The notes under the pieces are model-generated. The model made no database searches. It saw nothing but the letters and a program-made list of their open reading frames with translations, and was not told the origin of the DNA. Both the position numbers and the translations under genes were made by a program. This document shows positions 47,329-54,212 of a stretch of 64,000 bases of DNA, piece after piece. Every line of letters starts with the position of its first letter. Positions within the stretch are counted from its first letter, which is position 1. The stretch is from JABDIY01 sp963803875 (GTDB lineage: Bacteria > Actinomycetota > Acidimicrobiia > Acidimicrobiales > SZUA-35): positions 496,001 through 560,000 of the forward strand of contig CAWDOA010000008.1 of the NCBI GenBank assembly GCA_963803875.1, read 5' to 3'.

Positions 47329-47371
47329 TTCCGCTCGCGTCGTCGGCGCCAAGGAGCGCCATGATCCACCC

Positions 47372-47935
47372 CTAGAGGAGCTCCACCATGAGGTCGGCTG
47401 CGTTTGAGAACGGCTCGGGACTCGCCTGGCTACGGCTGAGCACGAACGCTCCCTCGAGCGAACACAGGATGAGGTTCGCCAGTTTTGCCGAGCGATCAGG
47501 GGAGTAGCCGTTGGCCTCCAGGTACTGCGTCATGGAGTCCTCCCAGTTACGAAACGATGAAGCGCACGCGTCGGCCAGAGGCCCTGACCCCGGTTCGGTC
47601 TCGAGGGTCACCGTGGTTACCGGACAACCCTCCACATACCCCGATCGCTCCAACCAGCTGGCAAAGAGAGCAGCGAGACCACGGACGGCGAGATCCGGCG
47701 ACTCACTCCGATCAAGGGTCGACTGAATCATGTGGTTCACGTAGCCATCGGCGGACTCGATCGCCTCGGTGGCGAGTTGCTCCTTACCTCCGGGAAAGTG
47801 GAAGTAGAACGAACCCTTCGGAGCTCCGCTCAGCTCGAGCACTTCGGCGAGGCCGGTGGCCGCATACCCCTGCCGGCACAGCAACCGGGCGGTGGTTCGA
47901 ATCGCCCGTTCTCGAGCGTCGGAACTCCTCGGCAT
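47372..47935 (-). CDS. TetR/AcrR-family transcriptional regulator
   Basis: A 187-residue repressor with the HTH at the N-terminus (LLCRQGYAATGLAEVLELSGAP) followed by GSFYFHFPGGKEQLATEAI, the TetR recognition helix signature; the C-terminal TetR_C ligand domain follows. It is divergent from the molybdopterin oxidoreductase gene. A near-perfect inverted repeat lies 26-49 bases upstream of its start, so control of itself and the oxidoreductase is likely. Confidence 0.9.
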   Translation of the reverse strand: MPRSSDARERAIRTTARLLCRQGYAATGLAEVLELSGAPKGSFYFHFPGGKEQLATEAIESADGYVNHMIQSTLDRSESPDLAVRGLAALFASWLERSGYVEGCPVTTVTLETEPGSGPLADACASSFRNWEDSMTQYLEANGYSPDRSAKLANLILCSLEGAFVLSRSQASPEPFSNAADLMVELL

Positions 47936-47960
47936 ACCCGCACTCTACTTGATAGCGGTC

Positions 47961-47984
47961 GTATTATGGCGTTCACCATAGTAC
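47961..47984. promoter_or_regulatory. Candidate TetR operator
   Basis: GTATTATGG-N6-CCATAGTAC is an inverted repeat with 8 of 9 matching positions. It lies in the 66-bp gap between divergent tetR (start 47935) and the oxidoreductase (start 48002). Its presence over an in-frame ATG at 47966 supports the later ATG as the real start of the oxidoreductase. Confidence 0.6.
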
Positions 47985-48001
47985 CGGGCTACGGTCGAGC
48001 C

Positions 48002-50299
48002 ATGACCGATCTCGCCGACCCCGAAGCCACTGTTGCTCCGCTCTTGCCCCATGATCCGGATCAGTGGCATGCAACCGCCTGCATCCTGTGCGAGAACAAC
48101 TGCGGTATCGAGGTGAAGGTGAGCGAACAGGGTCGGTTCACACGGATCAGGGGTGACAAATCCCATCCCGAGTCGAAGGGGTACACCTGCGAGAAGGCAC
48201 TTCGGCTCGACCACTACCAGAACGGCCGCCACCGACTTACCACGCCGATGAAACGAATGCCCGATGGAACCCACCAACCCATCGACTGGGACACCGCTGT
48301 TGCCGAGATCGCCGACCGGCTTCGCACCGTCCGCAACACCCACGGTGGTGAGTCGATCTTCTACTACGGGGGAGGTGGGCAAGGGAACCACCTGAATCCC
48401 CCACACGGAATCGCACTGCACCGCGCCTTCGGCGGACGCTATCGCAGCGGTGCGCTCGCCCAGGAGAAGACCGGCGAATTCTGGATCGACGGGCAGATGG
48501 TTGGGGGCCACACCGTCGGCGACTTTCATCACACCGAGGTTGCGATCTTCGTCGGTAAGAACCCGTGGCAGTCCCACGGCATCCCCGAAGCACGCCGCGT
48601 ACTGAAGGCGATCGCGGCCGACGAGAACCGGTCGATGGTCGTGATCGACCCGCGGGTCTCCGAGACTGCGGCCCTCGCCGATCACCACCTCCAGGTGAAA
48701 CCGGGAACCGACGCATGGTGCCTCTTGGCTCTGCTCGGCACGCTCGTGCAAGAAGGTTTGGTCGACCACAACTTCCTTCGGGATCACGTGGTGGGCTCTG
48801 ACCAACCGCTGGCCCGATTCGCAGTTGTGCCCGTCGCCGAATACTCCAACGTCTGTGGTGTGCCCGAGGACAACATCCGGGCCGCAGCTCGCAGGATTGC
48901 TACCGCGTCCAGCGCCTGTGTGTACGAGGATCTGGGCATCCAGATGGGCATCAATTCCACGCTCTGTTCCTACCTCAACAAGATGTTGTGGGTCCTCACA
49001 GGCAACTTCGCCAAGGAAGGCGGACAGAACCGTCATACCCATCTGGTCGACATCACCGGTGGAGGCCGCCAGTCGGGCGTCAGCCCAGTTACTGGCGAGC
49101 GGATCATCGCCGGCTTGGTGCCGTGCAATGTGATCCCGGATGAGATTCTCACCGATCACCCCGCTCGTTTTCGTGCCATGATCGTTGAATCCTCGAATCC
49201 GGTGTCGTCGCTGGCCGACACCCCCAGGTGGATCGAAGCCCTCGGATCACTCGATTTCGTGATTGTGATCGATGTGGCGATGACCGAGACCGCCCGCCAC
49301 GCCGACTACGTCCTGCCTGCTGCCTCTCAATACGAAAAGTGGGAAGCGACGTTCTTCACCGGCGAGTTCCCCGAGAACGTCTTCCAGCTCAGGAGACCGC
49401 TGCTTCCTCCCGCTGAAGGAACACTTCCCGAAGCCGAGATCCACTCCCGGATCCTCAGGGCAGCACAGTTGATCCCCGAAGCAACGCTGGAGAGACTTCG
49501 CAACGCAGCCACGCAAGGACGGGCGGAGTTTGCGGCCGCCTTCTTCGATGCGGCAGCGGACAATCCCGTGGTAGGGGCAGCTGCGCAGATCGTGCTTTAT
49601 GACGCACTCGGCCCGACACTGGCGAACGGTGCCCAGCCGGCTGCTCTGCTCTGGGCGATCGCTCATCGCATTTCGCCCAGGTTCGGCCCTGCGATCAACC
49701 GGGCCGGCATCGAGGGCGAAGGCATTGAACTGGGCGAGAACCTGTTCGAGGCACTTCTCGACTCCGAGCGAGGAGTGATCTTCAGCCGGGACGAGTACGA
49801 CCACGTCTGGGACTACGTGAACACTCCCGACGGCAAGATCCACATCGACATTCCGGAGATGCTCGAACTGCTCGACGGGCTCAGGCCCGATGGTCCTCGT
49901 ATCACCAGTACGGAGTTCCCATTCGTTCTCGCAGCCGGCGAACGTCGCTCGTTCACCGCGAATGCGATCATGCGGGATCCCGACTGGCGAAAGAGAGACA
50001 GGGGCGGCGCGTTGCGGATCAGCCCCACCGACGCCACCGAACTCGGCCTCGATGAGGACAGCAGAGTGAAGATCATCACGTCGAAGGGGGAAGCCATTGC
50101 AACGATCGAGATCACCGACATCATGCAGCCCGGCAACGTCTCGATCCCCAACGGGCTCGGACTCGACTACCCCGACGAATCCGGTGAGCACACGGCGATC
50201 GGCGTAGCGGCCAATCGGCTGACCGACACCGACCACCGCGACGAATTTGCCGGCACCCCGTTTCACAAACACGTCGCCGCACGGCTCGAGCCCGTGTAA
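48002..50299 (+). CDS. Molybdopterin-dependent oxidoreductase (DMSO reductase/formate dehydrogenase superfamily)
   Basis: A 765-residue single-chain enzyme. A [4Fe-4S] motif lies near the N-terminus (ACILCENNCGIEVKV... then TCEKALR), followed by PIDWDTAVAEIADRL, IFYYGGGGQGNH, the cofactor-binding regions VFVGKNPWQSHG-like (AIFVGKNPWQSHG), VVIDPRVSETA, ADYVLPAASQYEKW and a C-terminal MopB_C barrel (LRISPTDATELGLDEDS). No twin-arginine signal is visible, so it is probably cytoplasmic. The substrate is unknown; no partner electron-transfer subunits are nearby. It is controlled by the divergent TetR gene (inferred). Confidence 0.9.
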   Translation: MTDLADPEATVAPLLPHDPDQWHATACILCENNCGIEVKVSEQGRFTRIRGDKSHPESKGYTCEKALRLDHYQNGRHRLTTPMKRMPDGTHQPIDWDTAVAEIADRLRTVRNTHGGESIFYYGGGGQGNHLNPPHGIALHRAFGGRYRSGALAQEKTGEFWIDGQMVGGHTVGDFHHTEVAIFVGKNPWQSHGIPEARRVLKAIAADENRSMVVIDPRVSETAALADHHLQVKPGTDAWCLLALLGTLVQEGLVDHNFLRDHVVGSDQPLARFAVVPVAEYSNVCGVPEDNIRAAARRIATASSACVYEDLGIQMGINSTLCSYLNKMLWVLTGNFAKEGGQNRHTHLVDITGGGRQSGVSPVTGERIIAGLVPCNVIPDEILTDHPARFRAMIVESSNPVSSLADTPRWIEALGSLDFVIVIDVAMTETARHADYVLPAASQYEKWEATFFTGEFPENVFQLRRPLLPPAEGTLPEAEIHSRILRAAQLIPEATLERLRNAATQGRAEFAAAFFDAAADNPVVGAAAQIVLYDALGPTLANGAQPAALLWAIAHRISPRFGPAINRAGIEGEGIELGENLFEALLDSERGVIFSRDEYDHVWDYVNTPDGKIHIDIPEMLELLDGLRPDGPRITSTEFPFVLAAGERRSFTANAIMRDPDWRKRDRGGALRISPTDATELGLDEDSRVKIITSKGEAIATIEITDIMQPGNVSIPNGLGLDYPDESGEHTAIGVAANRLTDTDHRDEFAGTPFHKHVAARLEPV

Positions 50300-50316
50300 C
50301 GCACTAGCGTTGCCAC

Positions 50317-50772
50317 ATGCGGACAGTCCAGGTGACCAAGACCCTCGATGCCGATCAATCCAGCGTGTGGGCGGTGCTGTATGACTTCCCCAACATTGCT
50401 CAGTGGAACTCCGGTGTCCAAACGTCATTCGCAACAGGAACCGAGCTGGGGGTTGGAGCGCAGCGTCATTGCGATCTCAAGCCGACGGGCCAACTGGAGG
50501 AAACACTGGTCGAACTGGAGGAACCCAATCGCGCAGTGGTCAGTATCGACTCGGCCAAGCGCCTGCCGATGAAACGGGCCCTGGTCGAGTTCCTGCTCAG
50601 GCCCGCCGGAACCGGCACCGAGGTAACCGTCAATTACAACTATGAACCCAAGGGTGGACCTTTCAAGGGGCTGGTTGGCCGAGTGATGGACGGCCAGCTG
50701 GAAACGGGTTTTGGGGGATTTCTCGACGACCTCGGCACAGAGGCAGGCAGACGGGCCGGCGCATCCAGCTAG
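50317..50772 (+). CDS. SRPBCC (START-like) family protein
   Basis: A 151-residue lipid- or polyketide-binding fold: VTKTLDADQSSVWAVLYDFPN at the start and TEVTVNYNYEPKGGPFKGLVG near the end, typical of polyketide-cyclase-like SRPBCC proteins. ATG 50317 follows the oxidoreductase stop by 17 bases, so they may be co-transcribed. Ligand unknown. Its 3' end overlaps that of the convergent GNAT gene by a few bases. Confidence 0.85.
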   Translation: MRTVQVTKTLDADQSSVWAVLYDFPNIAQWNSGVQTSFATGTELGVGAQRHCDLKPTGQLEETLVELEEPNRAVVSIDSAKRLPMKRALVEFLLRPAGTGTEVTVNYNYEPKGGPFKGLVGRVMDGQLETGFGGFLDDLGTEAGRRAGASS

Positions 50773-51287
50773 ATCAATTGGTCAAGCGGAACGTGCCGGT
50801 ACACCAGGCCGGGGCTCCCAAAGACCTCCTCGGACCGTTCCAGCGTCGCACCCAGTCGCTCAGCAACAGCGATCGACGGGCCATTCTGTGCGTTGATCAG
50901 GCTGATTGCGGTGTGCCAACCGAAGTCCTCATACGCCGACCGCAGTGCTCGCCGGGCTCCCTCTGTTGCAAACCCCCTTCCCACGAACTCAGGTAGGAGA
51001 GCCCAGGTGATCTCCGGTTCGGGCCAGCCCTCAGGGGCCCACATGCCGGTCCATCCGACCAACCGGCCGGATGTAGTTTCTTCCATAGCGAACGGGCCGA
51101 ATCCCCGGAGGGCCCAGTGGCCGAGATAGGCGGCAAGCTTTCGCCACGCCTCCCACCTCTCGCATGGACCTCCGTACATGCTGCTCGAGGGATGCGCAAA
51201 GAAGGCTGCGACGTCGTCGAAATCTGATGACCCGAAGGATCGAAGGGTCAGACGTCGGGAGTTGAGGGTCGGGATTTCGAGGCCCAT
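50769..51287 (-). CDS. GNAT-family N-acetyltransferase (RimJ/RimL-like)
   Basis: About 172 residues: TLNSRRLTLRSFGSSDFDDV at the N-terminus, the pattern of Acetyltransf_3 proteins, then WALLPEFVGRGFATEGARRALRSAYE (acetyl-CoA motif) and LINAQNGPSIAVAERLGA. ATG 51287 was chosen; GTG 51296 is also possible. Such proteins acetylate ribosomal protein N-termini or small molecules; no specific target can be read. Confidence 0.87.
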   Translation of the reverse strand: MGLEIPTLNSRRLTLRSFGSSDFDDVAAFFAHPSSSMYGGPCERWEAWRKLAAYLGHWALRGFGPFAMEETTSGRLVGWTGMWAPEGWPEPEITWALLPEFVGRGFATEGARRALRSAYEDFGWHTAISLINAQNGPSIAVAERLGATLERSEEVFGSPGLVYRHVPLDQLI

Positions 51288-51310
51288 CCGCGCCACCTTA
51301 GGGTGGAGGA

Positions 51311-52654
51311 ATGACCGATGCCGAAGCGATTCGATCCGCTCTCACACCCTTCTGGTCTGCCACCGGAACCACACCGACCCCCGCATTGCATGCAACACAG
51401 GCGGTGCAAGACCGGTCGGCCTTTCGTACCGGCTTGGCTGCAAGCGCATCGTGTGGCGCTGTTCTCGCAGCCGTCGCAGAGTTCGCTGACGAACCCGTGG
51501 CAACTATCGACCAGTCGCTCGCCTTGGCCAGTTTCTCCACCCATGCGCTGGTGAACGGCGAACCATTGCCGAAATGGGCAAGCCTTTCGGGTTTCTATCG
51601 CACCGCCGACGAACGCTTCGTACAACTGCATTGCAACTTCCCCCACCACGCTGCTGGCGCCGCCGCCAGGCTCGGAGTCGAAGAAGACCGCCAAGCCTTC
51701 GAGGCTGCGATCGCTACATGGAAGGCGCTCGATCTAGAGACTGCGCTCATCGCCGACGGAATGATCGGCGCGACGTATCGGACGATGGACGAATGGTCAG
51801 GCCACCCCCACGCCCGGGCCACAGGTGGTTTGCCACTTGTCGAAATGGCGCCACTCGCTCCGGGTGATCCGATCAACACAACCTCGCCGACGGTCGAACT
51901 ACCGCTCTCGGGGGTTCGAGTGCTCGATTGTTCACGGGTTCTCGCTGGTCCAGTGGCCGGCCAAACCTTGGCCAACCTCGGTGCCGATGTCCTCCGAGTC
52001 GGAGCGGACCACCTGCCGCATGTGGAGACAGCCGTGATCGCCACCGGGACCGGCAAGCGGAACACATCGTTGGACCTGCGCTCGCCGCATGGTCGGGAGA
52101 CCTTCGTACAGCTGCTCCGAGACGCCGACGTGGTACTGGACGCTTTCCGGCCCGGCGCCCTCGAACAATTCGGTTTCGGTCCGGTCGAGATCGCCGCCAT
52201 CTCGCCCACCACCTCCGTCGTACAGATCTGTGCCTTCGATTGGGTAGGACCCTGGGCCGGCCGGCGAGGTTTCGACTCCATCGTGCAATCGACCACCGGG
52301 ATCGCACTCGCCGGAGCCGAGATGAGCGGCAGCCAGACGCCTGTGCACCTGCCGGTTCAGACCCTCGACTACGCCACGGGCTTCTTCGCCGCGGCTGCCG
52401 CGATCAGAGCGATCCACCGACGCCACAAGTTTGGCGGATCGAGCAACGCAAGGCTGTCGCTTCTCCGCACCCGAAACTGGCTGGTCGGTCTCGGAGGGCC
52501 TGCAGACTTCACCCCTGGATCGATCGTTCCCACCAGCGAACAAACCCAGACGATCGACAGCGACTTCGGTCGGGTCGAGCTCGTCAAGCCCTTCATCGGA
52601 CGGTGGCAACACGGGCCGAATCGGCTCGGTACCTCGCAGGCAACGTGGCTGTGA
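51311..52654 (+). CDS. CoA transferase, CaiB/BaiF (class III) family
   Basis: A 447-residue protein whose second half has the class III CoA-transferase start: VRVLDCSRVLAGPVAGQTLANLGADVLRV (with the Asp usually involved in catalysis further on), GTGKRNTSLDLRSPHGRE and DVVLDAFRPGALEQFG. The first half (residues 1-190) is a separate, divergent CaiB-like copy. Such two-copy proteins exist in actinobacteria. Its acyl substrate is unknown. It is divergent from the GNAT gene by 23 bp and converges with the mannosyltransferase-like gene. Confidence 0.87.
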   Translation: MTDAEAIRSALTPFWSATGTTPTPALHATQAVQDRSAFRTGLAASASCGAVLAAVAEFADEPVATIDQSLALASFSTHALVNGEPLPKWASLSGFYRTADERFVQLHCNFPHHAAGAAARLGVEEDRQAFEAAIATWKALDLETALIADGMIGATYRTMDEWSGHPHARATGGLPLVEMAPLAPGDPINTTSPTVELPLSGVRVLDCSRVLAGPVAGQTLANLGADVLRVGADHLPHVETAVIATGTGKRNTSLDLRSPHGRETFVQLLRDADVVLDAFRPGALEQFGFGPVEIAAISPTTSVVQICAFDWVGPWAGRRGFDSIVQSTTGIALAGAEMSGSQTPVHLPVQTLDYATGFFAAAAAIRAIHRRHKFGGSSNARLSLLRTRNWLVGLGGPADFTPGSIVPTSEQTQTIDSDFGRVELVKPFIGRWQHGPNRLGTSQATWL

Positions 52655-52661
52655 GCGCCAC

Positions 52662-53729
52662 CTAATCGATCGGTTTCGTGCCCGCACGGCCGACCAGAGC
52701 TGCGATGAGTTCGTCGTACTCACCGATCCGGTTTCGCCAGTCAAACCGACGCACATCGACAGCCTCGGCGGTCGGGTCGAAGGATCTCACCGAAGCCTCC
52801 AGGGCTGAACCGAACGAACCCGGTTCGTACAGCTCCGCCTGACCCTCGACCACCTCCGGGTAGCTGAATCCATTTGGCAGAACCGGCCTGCACCCCGCCG
52901 CCAGCGCCTCCACCACGGCAATACCGAAGAACTCATGATCGGTGCAACTCACGACGATGTCGCTGCGAGCCATCCAGTGGCGGTAGCCGGCAGAGTTGAA
53001 AGGACCAGCGGCCAGGATCAGACCGTCGTAGTCCCTCAGCAGCCGCTCCCGAACCTCACTGGCTGGTGTCGAGTCAGAACCAGCGACTACCAATCTGAAC
53101 TCGAGGTTGTTTGCCCGCAGACGACGGAGTGATCGCTCGAACACTTCAGGATTCTTGTCGTGCTCCCACCGATGAGGCCACAGAATCACTGGCGGACCAT
53201 GCTCTCGAGACGTGGGTTCTGCCCAGCTCAGATCCACCCCGGGATAGACGACGCGACCCTTCGCTCTGATGAGGTCACAGGTCGCGACCCGCTGCTCTCT
53301 GGGCATCGCTGATTGCAGACGGTCCACCTGGGCCACGGCGATCTCCAGATGGTAGGCACTGTTGAACCACACCTCATCGGCCGCCAACATCGACTGCCAA
53401 TTCCGTGCTGCTGAATCGAGGTCCCATTCCCCTGCTTGGTTCGGGTAGGCGCCTTGCGATTCGTGCATGTAGACCACCAGAGGAACCGTCCTACCGATCA
53501 ATCCCCGGAGAACCGAGGCGTCAACGAGGCCACTGACGATCAAGAGATCAGGTGGAGTGACGCCGTGAAGTCGCTCCGCGAACCACGGTGCCGATGCCCG
53601 CAGACGCCACCGCCAGGCTCGATCTTCCAGTCCGACCACTTCGACGTCGTGACAGCTGTGTTCGGCCAGACCCCAAGCCCAGGCACCGTGTGACCCACCC
53701 AACCACGGCTCGCACAGCACCACTCTCAT
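52662..53729 (-). CDS. tRNA-queuosine alpha-mannosyltransferase-like glycosyltransferase (GTDC1/DUF3524)
   Basis: A GT-B glycosyltransferase of 355 residues. EPWLGGSHGAWAWGLAEHS and WRWRLRASAPWFAE plus PDLLIVSGLVDASVLRG and VVYMHESQGAYPNQAG match the DUF3524/GTDC1 N-terminal domain, and the C-terminal half has ILWPHRWEHDKNPEVFERSL and the donor-site EFFGIAVVEALAAGCRPVLP. Family members in eukaryotes attach mannose to queuosine in tRNA-Asp; bacterial homologues are less studied. ATG 53729 (MRVVLCEP) fits best. Queuosine genes are not in the window. Confidence 0.85.
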   Translation of the reverse strand: MRVVLCEPWLGGSHGAWAWGLAEHSCHDVEVVGLEDRAWRWRLRASAPWFAERLHGVTPPDLLIVSGLVDASVLRGLIGRTVPLVVYMHESQGAYPNQAGEWDLDSAARNWQSMLAADEVWFNSAYHLEIAVAQVDRLQSAMPREQRVATCDLIRAKGRVVYPGVDLSWAEPTSREHGPPVILWPHRWEHDKNPEVFERSLRRLRANNLEFRLVVAGSDSTPASEVRERLLRDYDGLILAAGPFNSAGYRHWMARSDIVVSCTDHEFFGIAVVEALAAGCRPVLPNGFSYPEVVEGQAELYEPGSFGSALEASVRSFDPTAEAVDVRRFDWRNRIGEYDELIAALVGRAGTKPID

Positions 53730-53766
53730 GGGGAGAGAGTATGGACCGAGCAATTAGGCTCGCACC

Positions 53767-54162
53767 ATGCGAATCGGCGAACTGGCAGAACTCGGCGGAG
53801 TCAGCACCAAAACGGTTCGCTACTACGAGTCGATCGGGTTGCTGGTCGAACCGGCACGAACCGACAGCGGCTATCGGGACTATCCAGCCGATGCGGTCGA
53901 GCGCCTGGGGTTCATTCGCGACGCCCAGGCCTCAGGATTGACGCTGGCCGAGATCGCGTCGGTTTTGGAGCTCAAGCAGGCTGGGGAGCGATCGTGCGCT
54001 CATACAACTGCGTTGCTCGAGCGTCATCTCCACGAGATCGACGCACAGATCGAGCGACTAAGCGCTGCCCGGATCGCCCTGACCGAGCTCACGAACCGGG
54101 CCAGGGGAATGGACCCGGCCAGCTGCACCGATCCCAATCGTTGCCAGATCATCGCCAACTAG
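53767..54162 (+). CDS. MerR-family metal-responsive regulator
   Basis: A 131-residue MerR protein: GELAELGGVSTKTVRYYESIGL HTH, a coiled-coil dimerisation helix (HLHEIDAQIERLSAARIAL) and metal-ligand cysteines C77 (GERSC), C120 and C126 (SCTDPNRC). C77 is the position that is Cys in divalent-metal sensors and Ser in Cu(I)-type CueR. The downstream gene encodes a copper-type ATPase, and a MerR-type promoter with a long spacer lies between them, so activation of that gene is likely. Metal specificity is uncertain. Confidence 0.88.
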   Translation: MRIGELAELGGVSTKTVRYYESIGLLVEPARTDSGYRDYPADAVERLGFIRDAQASGLTLAEIASVLELKQAGERSCAHTTALLERHLHEIDAQIERLSAARIALTELTNRARGMDPASCTDPNRCQIIAN

Positions 54163-54174
54163 CCGCCCTCCGAT

Positions 54175-54206
54175 TTGACCTTACACTCGACTAGAAGGTT
54201 TACACT
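54175..54206 (+). promoter_or_regulatory. MerR-type promoter of copA, probably leaderless
   Basis: TTGACC (54175-54180) and TACACT (54201-54206) are 20 bp apart (19 if read as TTACAC), longer than the normal 17, as in MerR-activated promoters. Within the spacer lie ACCTT and AAGGT as an inverted repeat. Transcription would start at or next to the GTG at 54213, giving a leaderless mRNA. Confidence 0.75.
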
Positions 54207-54212
54207 TGGACC

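Noticed and set aside
47732..48001. Extending the molybdopterin oxidoreductase upstream through the tetR gene
   Set aside because: The extension is antisense to a clear TetR gene; the Fe-S motif needs only the start at 48002, and an operator-like palindrome covers the intermediate ATG.
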